Shown here one piece after another: positions 8,784 through 17,177 of a DNA stretch of 41,642 nt. Origin of the DNA: an uncultured Eubacterium sp. (GTDB lineage Bacteria > Bacillota > Clostridia > Lachnospirales > Lachnospiraceae); NCBI GenBank assembly GCA_900545725.1, contig URAI01000010.1, positions 1 to 41,642 of the forward strand, given 5' to 3'. The notes beneath the pieces were generated by a model, which saw only the letters and a list, made by a program, of their open reading frames with translations, made no database searches and had not been told where the DNA came from. The stretch's first letter is position 1, and each line of letters begins with the position of its first letter. The translations under genes were made by a program, and so were the position numbers.

Positions 8784-8812
8784 TTGCAATAAATGTATAT
8801 ATTGGGTATAAT
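8784..8812 (+). promoter_or_regulatory. Sigma-A promoter of scpAB
   Basis: TTGCAA at 8784-8789 and TATAAT at 8807-8812 are spaced 17 bp. The predicted start near 8819 gives a leader of about 158 nt before scpA. Confidence 0.7.
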
Positions 8813-8830
8813 ATAATATGTTTGCCTGAT

Positions 8831-8937
8831 TATATCTCAGTCTGAGATATATGCTCTGCGAGGATTGCATGGCCGCTGATATGAAAAGTCAGCAGGTCTG
8901 ACCAGTGGCTTGCAGCAAGATTGGCGGGTGAATCTTG
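8831..8937 (+). ncRNA. Unrecognised structured 5' leader of scpAB
   Basis: Five helices can be drawn by hand. P0 is 8831-8839 with 8843-8851. P1 is 8856-8862 with 8909-8915. P2 is 8873-8878 with 8903-8908. P3 is 8888-8892 with 8898-8902. P4 is 8916-8922 with 8931-8937. The 3' strands of P3, P2, P1 and the 5' strand of P4 are contiguous, so the helices could stack without a gap. Single-stranded joints of 10 and 9 nt (8863-8872, 8879-8887) lie on the 5' side only. No known riboswitch consensus was matched, and there is no terminator before scpA. Whether it is a regulatory RNA is inference. Confidence 0.5.
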
Positions 8938-8976
8938 AATATAAAGGCATACCATATGATAAAAAGTGAGGACTAT

Positions 8977-9753
8977 ATGGGAATTAATGTTAAGCTTCAG
9001 GTGTTTGAAGGTCCGCTGGATCTGCTTTTACATTTAATAGATAAGAATAAAGTTAATATATATGATATTCCTATTGTGATGATTACGGAACAGTATATGG
9101 AATATGTTGACCAGATGGATAAGGAAGATCTTGATGTTGTTAGTGAATTTCTTGTAATGGCAGCGACACTGCTTGATATTAAGTCCAGGATGCTGCTTCC
9201 TAAAGAGGTAAATGAGGATGGAGAAGAAGAGGACCCAAGGTCAGAGCTTGTCAGACAGCTTCTTGAATATAAGCTGTTTAAATATATGTCATATGAGTTA
9301 AAGGACAGACAGATAGATGCCGAAAAAGCATTTTATAAAGAGCCATCTATACCAAAGGAAGTGACAGCATACCGTCCAAAGCTTAATCTGGATGAGCTTG
9401 TTGGAGATACAACACTTATTAAACTTAATGCAATCTTTCAGGATGTATTAAGACGTCAGGAGGACAAGATTGACCCTATAAGAAGTAAGTTTGGCAAGAT
9501 TGAAAAGGAAGAGGTCAGCATGTCTGAAAAGCTGGTTCAGGTCAAGGAATATCTTCATAAGAATAAGAAGTTTAATTTCAGGCAGATGCTTTCATCTAAT
9601 GCATCAAAGGTATCAGTAATAGTTACATTTCTTGTAATACTTGAGCTTATCAAGACCGGATTTGTACAGGTGTGGCAGGAAGATATAATGTCAGATATTG
9701 AGATTACTGTTATAAAGAACCCTGACCTGATTGAAGATATTGTTGAAGATTAG
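8977..9753 (+). CDS. scpA: Segregation and condensation protein A
   Basis: The kleisin subunit of the SMC-ScpAB condensin complex that compacts and segregates the chromosome. It is 258 residues, the usual ScpA length. The N-terminal signature VFEGPLDLLLHLIDKNK binds the SMC neck, and the C-terminal winged helix (about 180-250) binds the SMC head. The start at 8977 follows GTGAGGA; the open frame continues 42 bp upstream without support. scpB follows 19 bp later in the same operon. The long structured leader ahead of it is unusual for this gene. Confidence 0.95.
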   Translation: MGINVKLQVFEGPLDLLLHLIDKNKVNIYDIPIVMITEQYMEYVDQMDKEDLDVVSEFLVMAATLLDIKSRMLLPKEVNEDGEEEDPRSELVRQLLEYKLFKYMSYELKDRQIDAEKAFYKEPSIPKEVTAYRPKLNLDELVGDTTLIKLNAIFQDVLRRQEDKIDPIRSKFGKIEKEEVSMSEKLVQVKEYLHKNKKFNFRQMLSSNASKVSVIVTFLVILELIKTGFVQVWQEDIMSDIEITVIKNPDLIEDIVED

Positions 9754-9772
9754 ATAGAAATGAGGTTTATTA

Positions 9773-10375
9773 ATGAGTAAGAAAAAGATGCAGGCAGTTA
9801 TAGAGGCTGTGCTTTTTACAATGGGTGAGTCAGTTGAACTGGATAAGCTTGCATTGGCAGTTGATTCGGATAAAGATACGGTAAGACAGGTTATTGCTGA
9901 TATGATGAAGCAATATGAAAAAGAAGACCGTGGTATAAAGGTAATAGAGCTGGAAAATGCATTTCAGCTATGTACTAAGAAGGAATATTATGAAAATCTA
10001 ATAAAGGTTGCAAAAGCACCGAAAAAACAGGTCCTTTCTGATACATTGCTTGAAACTCTTGCCATAATTGCATACAAACAGCCGATTACTAAGATGGAGA
10101 TTGAGAAAATTAGGGGGGTAAGCAGTGAGCATGCTGTAAACAGACTTGTTGAATATGGTCTGTGTAAAGAACTGGGACGTCTTGATGCACCGGGAAGACC
10201 TATGCTTTTTGGAACAACGGAAGAGTTTTTGAGAGTGTTTGGAGTACAGTCTATTGATGAACTTCCTGTTATAAGCGAGGATCTTGTTGAGCAGTTTAAG
10301 GATGAGGCTGAAATGGAACTTGAAGCCGGACAAAGAGAAGCAGAAAGCGTTGAAACCATTAATATGACAGTATAA
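9773..10375 (+). CDS. scpB: Segregation and condensation protein B
   Basis: ScpB dimers bind the ScpA linker and regulate the SMC complex. The 200-residue protein has the expected two winged-helix domains, with the family motif ETLAIIAYKQPITKMEIEKI in the second and RLDAPGRPMLFGTTEEFL near the end. An acidic tail follows residue 170. ATGAGG precedes the start, and 19 bp separate it from scpA. Confidence 0.95.
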   Translation: MSKKKMQAVIEAVLFTMGESVELDKLALAVDSDKDTVRQVIADMMKQYEKEDRGIKVIELENAFQLCTKKEYYENLIKVAKAPKKQVLSDTLLETLAIIAYKQPITKMEIEKIRGVSSEHAVNRLVEYGLCKELGRLDAPGRPMLFGTTEEFLRVFGVQSIDELPVISEDLVEQFKDEAEMELEAGQREAESVETINMTV

Positions 10376-10502
10376 TATCAGTGCTGATACCGTACAATAC
10401 AGATGGAATATTATAAATTGTGATATTATCAATGAAGTATTATATTATTATATTTTTAATTTTCTCATTTATAGAATATAAATTATAGGAGGATATACAA
10501 AG

Positions 10503-11903
10503 ATGGAAAGACCTAATGCATGGAAGAAATATAATGATAATGATAAAAAGAAAGTATTTGATTTTGCAGAAAAATACAGACAATTTATTTCGGAGTGTAA
10601 GACTGAAAGAGAATGTGTTAAGGAAGCTGTAGAACTTGCTAAGAAATATGGATATGAAGACCTAAAAGACATAATAAAAGAAGGCAGAAGCTTAAAAGCC
10701 GGTGATAAAGTATATGCTGTAAATATGGGAAAAGCTGTTGTACTTTATAATATCGGTAAAGAACCATTAGAAAACGGCATGAACATTCTTGGTGCGCATA
10801 TTGATTCGCCACGGCTTGATATCAAGCAGAATCCTTTATACGAGGATACACAGCAGGCGCTGCTGGAGACACACTACTATGGTGGAATTAAGAAGTATCA
10901 GTGGGTGGCAAGACCTCTTGCACTTCATGGAGTGGCTGCACTTAAGGATGGAAGTGTTGTTGATATTAATATCGGTGAAGATATCAATGATCCTGTTGTT
11001 GGTATATCAGATCTTCTTATCCATCTTGCAGGTGAGCAGATGTCAAAAAAAGCTGATAAGGTCATAGAAGGAGAAGACTTAAATATTCTTATAGGAAGTA
11101 TGCCAAAGCCAGCTGATAAGAATGAAAATGAAAAAGCTGAATCAGAGCTTGTTAAGAAAAATATACTTGCATTATTAAAGGAAAAGTATGGAATTGAAGA
11201 AGAAGATTTCTTATCTGCTGAGATAGAGGCTGTTCCGGCAGGCCCGGCAAGGGATTATGGTATAGACAGAAGTATGATTATGGGATATGGACATGATGAC
11301 AGAGTGTGTGCATATCCGTCCCTTATAGCACAGTTAGAATCAGAAGACCTTGAAAAGACAGGTGTATGTATATTAGTTGATAAAGAAGAGATAGGCAGTG
11401 TAGGCGCGACAGGTATGCATTCGCGTTTCTTTGAAAATATGACAGCAGAAGTGCTTGACAGAACCGGTGATTATTCTGAACTTAAGCTCCGCAGATGTTT
11501 TACTAATTCTAATATGCTCTCATCAGATGTAAGTGCAGCATTCGATCCTAATTATGCATCTGTAAGTGAAAAGAAGAACAGCGCATATTTTGGTAAGGGA
11601 ATGGTATTTAATAAATATACCGGGGCAAGAGGAAAGAGCGGTTCTAATGATGCATCGGCAGAATATATGGGCCGGTTAAGAAAAATTATGGACGATGGCA
11701 AGGTATATTATCAGACATCAGAGCTGGGCAAGGTCGATGCCGGCGGTGGTGGAACAATAGCCTATATACTTGCCAATTATGGAATGAATGTAATTGACAG
11801 CGGTATAGCTGTGCTTAATATGCATGCGCCATATGAGATTATAAGCAAGGCTGATTTGTATGAAACTTACAGAGGATATAAAGAATTTCTTAAAAATGCA
11901 TAA
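10503..11903 (+). CDS. M18-family aminopeptidase
   Basis: A cytosolic dinuclear-zinc aminopeptidase of the aspartyl aminopeptidase family, removing N-terminal residues from peptides. It is 466 residues. Metal-site motifs in order are GAHIDSPR (His99, Asp101), GHDDR at 263-267, the catalytic DKEEIGS at 293-299 and NMHAPYE near 442. A strong TAGGAGGA lies about 10 bp before the ATG. It stands alone, 128 bp after scpB. The substrate preference is not decided by sequence. Confidence 0.9.
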   Translation: MERPNAWKKYNDNDKKKVFDFAEKYRQFISECKTERECVKEAVELAKKYGYEDLKDIIKEGRSLKAGDKVYAVNMGKAVVLYNIGKEPLENGMNILGAHIDSPRLDIKQNPLYEDTQQALLETHYYGGIKKYQWVARPLALHGVAALKDGSVVDINIGEDINDPVVGISDLLIHLAGEQMSKKADKVIEGEDLNILIGSMPKPADKNENEKAESELVKKNILALLKEKYGIEEEDFLSAEIEAVPAGPARDYGIDRSMIMGYGHDDRVCAYPSLIAQLESEDLEKTGVCILVDKEEIGSVGATGMHSRFFENMTAEVLDRTGDYSELKLRRCFTNSNMLSSDVSAAFDPNYASVSEKKNSAYFGKGMVFNKYTGARGKSGSNDASAEYMGRLRKIMDDGKVYYQTSELGKVDAGGGGTIAYILANYGMNVIDSGIAVLNMHAPYEIISKADLYETYRGYKEFLKNA

Positions 11904-12011
11904 TGTTAAGACTTTAACACAGTGAAAGATTATTTTATTAAGAATACAAAAACATATATTATGATACAATGGTCAAAATACTCTTTGACTTTCATATCAT
12001 TTAATTTATAC

Positions 12012-12171
12012 GGAATGGAGATTAGTGTGAAAAATAAGCTCGATAGCTTATTTTATCACACGGCTGCTTTTTGCCGCAGGCGTCACAAAGCAGCCCTTAT
12101 CGCAGAGCCCAATCTGACATTGGGCTCGCGATTCCTCCGGCATTAAAAATGCCTGCGGAATGGAGATTAAT
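12012..12171 (+). repeat. Dispersed repeat family 1, copy a (upstream of prmA)
   Basis: Four hairpins occur in a row. The first is AAATAAGCT/AGCTTATTT. The second is GGCTGCTTT/AAAGCAGCC around a conserved loop. The third is GAGCCCAAT-ctgac-ATTGGGCTC. The fourth is GGCATT-aaa-AATGCC, with outer ATTCC/GGAAT pairing. It begins with GGAATGGAGATTAGTGTG and ends with GGAATGGAGATTAATATG, the latter being the ribosome site and start of prmA. A mini-ORF runs through it. Related copies lie at 34524-34633 and 35532-35706. Confidence 0.75.
12027..12146 (+). CDS. Putative 39-residue leader peptide inside repeat family 1 (copy a)
   Basis: GTG start at 12027 behind GGAATGGAG. The peptide begins MKNKLDSLFYH and ends in SRFLRH, with a shared core HKAALIAEPNLT. 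The stop lies inside the last hairpin, 25 bp before the prmA start. The copy at 35547-35681 keeps the start, frame and core despite a 15-nt length difference. It may be a true leader peptide, or only a frame left open by a conserved RNA. No homologous protein function is recognised. Confidence 0.3.
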   Translation: MKNKLDSLFYHTAAFCRRRHKAALIAEPNLTLGSRFLRH

Positions 12172-13128
12172 ATGAAATGGAATAAATATTCAATTAAGAC
12201 TACGACAGAAGCAGTTGACCTTATAAGCAACATGCTTGATGAGCTCGGAATTGAAGGCATTGAAATAGAGGATAATGTTCAGCTTACACAGGAAGAAGCA
12301 AAGACTATGTTCGTTGATTTTATTCCCGATCTTCCGCCTGATGATGGCAGTGCAACAGTTAATTTTTATATTGATGCAGATGACGATGATAATACAATGC
12401 CTGCTAAGGTTAAGGACGGACTGGAAGAGTTAAGGATGTTTTGTAATGTCGGGGATGGAACTGTAACAGAATCACAGACAGAGGATAAGGACTGGATTAA
12501 TAACTGGAAGCAGTACTGGCATACATTTACAATAGGAGATTTATATATCAAGCCGACATGGGAACCTGTTACAGAAGAGATGAAAGATAAGCCTGTTCTT
12601 AGCATAGATCCCGGAACAGCGTTTGGTACAGGCTCACATGAGACAACAAGGATGGTAATAAGACAGATTCAGAAATACGTCAAGGGTGGTGAAGAGGTAC
12701 TTGATGTTGGCTGTGGAAGTGGTATATTATCAGTTGTTGCATTAAAGTATGGCGCAAAGCATGCATTTGGCACAGACCTTGATCCTAATGCAATTATTGC
12801 ATCACATGAAAATGCAGAACAGAATAATATTTCACCGGATAAGCTTGAGGTTATTGAAGGAAATATTATTGATGATAAGAAGATACAGGATGCATGTGGT
12901 TATGAATGTTATGATATAGTATGTGCCAATATCCTTGCAGACGTACTAGAACCATTATCAGCAGAGATTACACAGCATATGAAGCATGGAGCATATTTTA
13001 TAACTTCCGGTATAATTGATACAAAGGAACAGGAGGTTGTAGAATGTTTTAAGAAGAATCCTGAACTTGAAATAGTTGAAATCAACCACGATGGTGAATG
13101 GGTCAATGTAACAGCAAAAAGAAAGTAG
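12172..13128 (+). CDS. prmA: Ribosomal protein L11 methyltransferase
   Basis: SAM-dependent methyltransferase that trimethylates amino groups of ribosomal protein L11. It is 318 residues. The family signature DPGTAFGTGSHETT lies at 146-159 and the SAM-binding LDVGCGSG around 177-184; CANILADVLEPL follows near 246-257. The start at 12172 is the ATG directly fused to repeat family 1. It is followed 13 bp after its stop by rsmE, a conserved prmA-rsmE pair. Confidence 0.95.
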   Translation: MKWNKYSIKTTTEAVDLISNMLDELGIEGIEIEDNVQLTQEEAKTMFVDFIPDLPPDDGSATVNFYIDADDDDNTMPAKVKDGLEELRMFCNVGDGTVTESQTEDKDWINNWKQYWHTFTIGDLYIKPTWEPVTEEMKDKPVLSIDPGTAFGTGSHETTRMVIRQIQKYVKGGEEVLDVGCGSGILSVVALKYGAKHAFGTDLDPNAIIASHENAEQNNISPDKLEVIEGNIIDDKKIQDACGYECYDIVCANILADVLEPLSAEITQHMKHGAYFITSGIIDTKEQEVVECFKKNPELEIVEINHDGEWVNVTAKRK

Positions 13129-13141
13129 AATGGTGATTAGT

Positions 13142-13879
13142 ATGTATCATTTTTTTGCAGAACATGAGAATATACATGATACTTATATAGATATATATGG
13201 CTCAGATGTCAATCATATAAAGAATGTTCTTCGGTTTAAGATTGGTGATGAACTATTGATAAGCAGTGGCGATAATGTTGATTACAGTTGCCATATAAGC
13301 CAGATGGCAGACGAATATATAAGAGCAGATATAGATGCCGTAGATGAGCGTGGAAGAGAGCTTCCATCTAGAATATATCTGTTTCAGGGACTGCCAAAGG
13401 GCGATAAAATGGAATTTATTATACAAAAGGCAGTTGAACTTGGCGTGTTTGAAGTCGTTCCGGTTGCAATGAAACGTTCAGTGGTTAAGCTTGATGCAAA
13501 AAAAGCACCAAACAAGGTTAAAAGATGGAATGCAATTGCCGAGAGTGCAGCTAAACAAAGTAAGAGAAGCATAATGCCTATAGTACATGATGTATTATCA
13601 TTTAAAGAGGCTGTTGATATGGCGGCGCAGTGTGATATTAAACTGCTGCCATATGAATGTGCGGATGGAATTGCTAAGACAAAAGAACTTATTAATAATA
13701 TTGAAGCCGGGAAAAGTGTTGCAATATTTATAGGACCTGAGGGTGGCTTTGATCAGGCAGAGCTTGACTATGCTACTGAGGCAGGCTGTGAGATTATTAC
13801 ACTGGGAAAGAGAATATTAAGGACTGAGACTGCCGGAATGATGTTATTGTCAGTTCTTATGTATCATTTTGAAGATTAA
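13142..13879 (+). CDS. rsmE: 16S rRNA m3U1498 methyltransferase
   Basis: SPOUT-class methyltransferase that modifies U1498 of 16S rRNA. The 245-residue protein has an N-terminal PUA-like domain (HFFAEHENI onward) and a C-terminal knot domain with GPEGGF at 198-203 and LRTETA at 226-231. The start at 13142 fits the family N-terminus and a GAATGGTGATTAGT spacing seen elsewhere in this genome. An ATG at 13130 in the same frame is possible but would overlap that site. Confidence 0.93.
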   Translation: MYHFFAEHENIHDTYIDIYGSDVNHIKNVLRFKIGDELLISSGDNVDYSCHISQMADEYIRADIDAVDERGRELPSRIYLFQGLPKGDKMEFIIQKAVELGVFEVVPVAMKRSVVKLDAKKAPNKVKRWNAIAESAAKQSKRSIMPIVHDVLSFKEAVDMAAQCDIKLLPYECADGIAKTKELINNIEAGKSVAIFIGPEGGFDQAELDYATEAGCEIITLGKRILRTETAGMMLLSVLMYHFED

Positions 13880-13960
13880 CATTCTTATTGAGTGGTTTTA
13901 TTAGATTGAATAAATCGGACATATTTAATAAGATGATAATGAATTAAGAGGAATTTATAA

Positions 13961-15118
13961 ATGGAAGCGTATTTGGATAATTCTGCAACGACTAAGTGTG
14001 CAGATGAAGTTATTAAAACTGTTGTTAAGGTTATGGGTGAGGATTATGGTAATCCATCATCCAAGCATATGAAAGGTGTCGAGGCAGAAAAATATATAAA
14101 AGAAGCTGCTAAGATTATTGCTAAGAGTCTTAAGTGTCAGGAAAAAGAGATACTTTTTACATCTGGTGGTACTGAATCCAATAATATGGCTGTTATTGGT
14201 ACAGCTATGGCTAATAAAAGGCGTGGTAATCATGTGATTGTGTCATCGGTAGAACATGCATCGGTAAAAGAGCCGTTTAATTATCTTGAGGAAAATGGTT
14301 TTGATGTGACATATCTTCCGGTTGACAGTCAGGGTCTTGTATCTTTAGAGGATTTAAAGGCTGCTCTTGATGATAAAACTATTCTTGTAGCTGTTATGTA
14401 TGCTAATAATGAGATAGGAACAATCGAACCGATTGAACAAATCGGACATATCGTTAAGGAATATAATAAAGATATTGTATTTTTCGTAGATGCTATACAG
14501 GCATATGGAAAGTTTAAGATATATCCTAAGAAACTAAATATTGACCTCATGTCAGTAAGTGGCCATAAGATTCATGGACCTAAGGGAACAGGTTTCTTAT
14601 ATATCAAAGAAAATACTAAGATAAAACCCTTAATTCTCGGTGGCGGACAGCAAAAGGGCATGCGTTCAGGTACTGAAAATGTTCCGGGTGTGGCAGGACT
14701 TGGAACGGCAGCAGCTCTTATATATAACAGTCAGTTTGATGAGAAGATTGATAAGATGTATGAGCTCAGGAACTATTTTATAAGTGAACTTGAAAAGCTT
14801 GATGGTGTTACGTTAAATGGCATGAAAGACCGTAAGTCAGCACCACATGTTGTAAGTGCAGGCTTTAGGGACGTAAGGGCAGAGGTGCTCTTACATGCAC
14901 TTGAAGAAAAGAATATCTATGTATCATCAGGCTCTGCATGTTCCTCTAACAAACCGGGACTAAGTTCAACTCTCGTTGCCATTGGATTAGATAATAGTCT
15001 TCTGGATTCAACAATAAGATTCAGCTTCTGCTTTGATACAACTAAAGAGCAGCTTGATTATACAATAGCAGCATTAAAGGAGTTATTACCGGTATTAAGA
15101 AGATTCACAAGACATTAG
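13961..15118 (+). CDS. Cysteine desulfurase (NifS/IscS family)
   Basis: A PLP enzyme that removes sulfur from cysteine and passes it as a persulfide. It is 385 residues. Visible residues are the PLP lysine K203 in SGHKIHGPKG, His99 in VEHA, Asp177/Gln180, and catalytic Cys327 in SSGSACSSN. The longer active-site loop resembles the group I (IscS/NifS) enzymes. thiI follows 110 bp downstream, as with the NifZ-ThiI pair of Bacillus, so a role in tRNA 4-thiouridine synthesis is likely. RBS is AGAGGAATTT. Confidence 0.92.
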   Translation: MEAYLDNSATTKCADEVIKTVVKVMGEDYGNPSSKHMKGVEAEKYIKEAAKIIAKSLKCQEKEILFTSGGTESNNMAVIGTAMANKRRGNHVIVSSVEHASVKEPFNYLEENGFDVTYLPVDSQGLVSLEDLKAALDDKTILVAVMYANNEIGTIEPIEQIGHIVKEYNKDIVFFVDAIQAYGKFKIYPKKLNIDLMSVSGHKIHGPKGTGFLYIKENTKIKPLILGGGQQKGMRSGTENVPGVAGLGTAAALIYNSQFDEKIDKMYELRNYFISELEKLDGVTLNGMKDRKSAPHVVSAGFRDVRAEVLLHALEEKNIYVSSGSACSSNKPGLSSTLVAIGLDNSLLDSTIRFSFCFDTTKEQLDYTIAALKELLPVLRRFTRH

Positions 15119-15228
15119 AGGTATTGACCTTTGTTAAAAATTTTGTTATAACTTAATCTATTAGATTATATTGTCAGACATGTTAATGCTTCTGATATTA
15201 TTAAAATATACATGAAATGAGGAAAATA

Positions 15229-16413
15229 ATGTATAAAGCATTTTTGATAAAATATGGTGAAATTGGTGTTAAGGGAAAGAACAGATATATATTTGAAGAT
15301 GCCCTTGTAAGACAGATAAAGTATGCCTTAAAAAAGATTGATGGAGAGTTTAAGGTGACTAAGGAAAATGGTCGTATATATGCTACAGCGGAAAGTGATT
15401 TTGATTATGACGAAGCTGTTGAAGCCTTAAAGACAGTATTTGGTATTATTGGAATATGTCCTGTGGTACAGATAGAGGACACAGGTTTTGATGACCTTGC
15501 TGATACTGTTGTAAAGTATATCGACTCAGCATATAAGGATAAGGATATCTCATTTAAAGTAAATGCAAGAAGAGCAAGAAAGAATTTTCCTATGAATTCA
15601 ATGGAGATTAATGCAGAGCTTGGACATAGAATACTTGAAGCATTTCCAGAGATGAGTGTTGATGTGCATAAGCCTGATGTGCTTTTACAGGTTGAAATAC
15701 GCAATAAGATTAATATATATTCAGTTGAGATACCTGGTCCTGGTGGAATGCCAATAGGAACAGCAGGAAAGGCAATGTTATTATTATCAGGCGGTATTGA
15801 CAGCCCTGTTGCAGGATATATGGTTGCAAAAAGAGGTGTGCAGATTGAAGCTACATATTTCCATGCACCTCCATATACAAGTGAGAGGGCAAAACAGAAG
15901 GTAATCGACCTTGCAAAGCTTGTTGCCAGATATGCAGGTCCTATTACACTTAATGTTGTTAATTTTACAGATATACAGCTTGCTATATATGAAAAGTGTC
16001 CTCATGATGAGCTTACAATCATTATGAGAAGATATATGATGAAGATTGCTGAAAAGCTCGGTGAAGAAAGTGGATGCATGGGACTTGTGACAGGTGAAAG
16101 TATAGGACAGGTTGCAAGCCAGACTATGCAGAGTCTTTATTGCACTAATGAAGTATGTACGATGCCTGTATTCAGACCTGTTATTGGCTTTGATAAGCAG
16201 GAGATTATAGATGTATCAGAAAGGATTGGTACATATGAGACCTCCATACTTCCATTTGAAGACTGCTGTACAATATTTGTTGCAAAGCATCCCGTTACAA
16301 AACCTAATCTTAAGGTAATCAAAAGAGATGAGCATAATCTTGATGACTGTATAGATGAACTTATGAGAGTTGCATTAGAAACGACTGAAAAGGTATATGT
16401 TGAAGCGGAGTAA
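15229..16413 (+). CDS. thiI: tRNA 4-thiouridine synthase ThiI (no rhodanese domain)
   Basis: Adenylates and thiolates U8 of tRNA. It is 394 residues, with an N-terminal ferredoxin-like/THUMP region (about 1-165) and a PP-loop ATP-pyrophosphatase domain with LLLSGGIDSP around 184-193. The C-terminal rhodanese domain of the E. coli protein is missing, as in most Firmicutes. A CC pair at 346-347 (EDCCTIF) is in the right place for the sulfur-handling cysteine. The start at 15229 follows ATGAGGAAA. It likely takes sulfur from the desulfurase just upstream. Confidence 0.94.
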   Translation: MYKAFLIKYGEIGVKGKNRYIFEDALVRQIKYALKKIDGEFKVTKENGRIYATAESDFDYDEAVEALKTVFGIIGICPVVQIEDTGFDDLADTVVKYIDSAYKDKDISFKVNARRARKNFPMNSMEINAELGHRILEAFPEMSVDVHKPDVLLQVEIRNKINIYSVEIPGPGGMPIGTAGKAMLLLSGGIDSPVAGYMVAKRGVQIEATYFHAPPYTSERAKQKVIDLAKLVARYAGPITLNVVNFTDIQLAIYEKCPHDELTIIMRRYMMKIAEKLGEESGCMGLVTGESIGQVASQTMQSLYCTNEVCTMPVFRPVIGFDKQEIIDVSERIGTYETSILPFEDCCTIFVAKHPVTKPNLKVIKRDEHNLDDCIDELMRVALETTEKVYVEAE

Positions 16414-16420
16414 CTGACAA

Positions 16421-16461
16421 AGTCTCATAAATGGCGCAATAAGCTGTTTATGGGGCTTTTT
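16421..16461 (+). terminator. Terminator of thiI
   Basis: AGTCTCATAAA (16421-16431) pairs with TTTATGGGGCT (16447-16457), with G-U pairs, and is followed by a T-run to 16461. Confidence 0.75.
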
Positions 16462-16605
16462 CTTATATTCATATATTTATTGTCTGTGTCTGTGATTATA
16501 TGATATCGTGGTAAATATTTTAGCAGACGGAAATATTTATAAAAGAATAATAATTCAGTTGTAAAAATAGTAGGATTTTAATGAACGGATGAATTAAAAG
16601 AGAAT

Positions 16606-16663
16606 TAAAAAATGGCTTTATCAGGAAACATGTCCATCCGGACAAGACTTCTGATAAAGCCAT
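16606..16663 (-). terminator. Terminator of the HPr-like gene
   Basis: Read on the minus strand, ATGGCTTTATCAG pairs with CTGATAAAGCCAT, with an inner TGTCC/GGACA helix, and is followed by a T-run (the A-run at 16607-16612). Confidence 0.75.
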
Positions 16664-16685
16664 GGAATGTTAATATTCATAATGA

Positions 16686-16919
16686 TTATTCAACAATGTA
16701 TGGATTTAATACAGATAAAATAGTATCTATATCTGAATCAGCATGAATATTTAAGTCAATAGGCTTAGATAAATCAAGACTGAAAATACCCATTATAGAC
16801 TTGGCATCAATAACATATCTTCCTGATACGAGATCAAAGTCAACATCAAACTTTGTAATATCGTTTACGAATGATTTAACCTTGTCAATTGAATTTAATG
16901 AAATCTTAACTGTCTTCAT
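16686..16919 (-). CDS. HPr-like protein lacking the phosphorylatable histidine
   Basis: A 77-residue protein with the HPr fold length and the conserved regulatory segment DAKSIMGIFSLDL around Ser41, which corresponds to Ser46 of HPr. The GLHARPA active-site loop is absent: the region reads ISLNSIDKVKSF, with no His15. It therefore cannot act as a PTS phosphocarrier, but could keep an HPr-kinase-type serine site, as Crh does in Bacillus. A good CAGGAGG lies before the ATG, with a 7+7 dyad (16956-16972) upstream and its own terminator, so it is monocistronic. The regulatory role is inference. Confidence 0.8.
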   Translation of the reverse strand: MKTVKISLNSIDKVKSFVNDITKFDVDFDLVSGRYVIDAKSIMGIFSLDLSKPIDLNIHADSDIDTILSVLNPYIVE

Positions 16920-16955
16920 TATTATACCTCCTGTTTGATAATTTTATTAAATACA

Positions 16956-16972
16956 AATCTGTATAACAGATT
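16956..16972 (-). promoter_or_regulatory. Perfect 7+7 dyad upstream of the HPr-like gene
   Basis: AATCTGT-ata-ACAGATT lies 37 bp before the minus-strand start codon, where an operator would be expected. The regulator is unknown. Confidence 0.3.
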
Positions 16973-17177
16973 CGGTATTGCAGATAATATAATTATAATA
17001 TCTTTATGTTAAAAAGATGTCAACCTTAAGGTTGATAAAAATATGTTTTTTTATATGAAATTTGTTAATGAAAATATTAAATCATAAGTGATGGATAAAA
17101 AATGAATAATAAGTTATAAGGTGTGTGAAAATAAATTATTTTCTTGAGAATCAGGCATACCGGAAAAGGAGTAGAAT

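Noticed and set aside
8888..8904. Sequence resembling a B12 box (AGTCAG...CTGACC) in the scpAB leader
   Set aside because: The remaining conserved cobalamin-riboswitch parts are absent, the leader is short, and the segment is explained by a local 5-bp hairpin.
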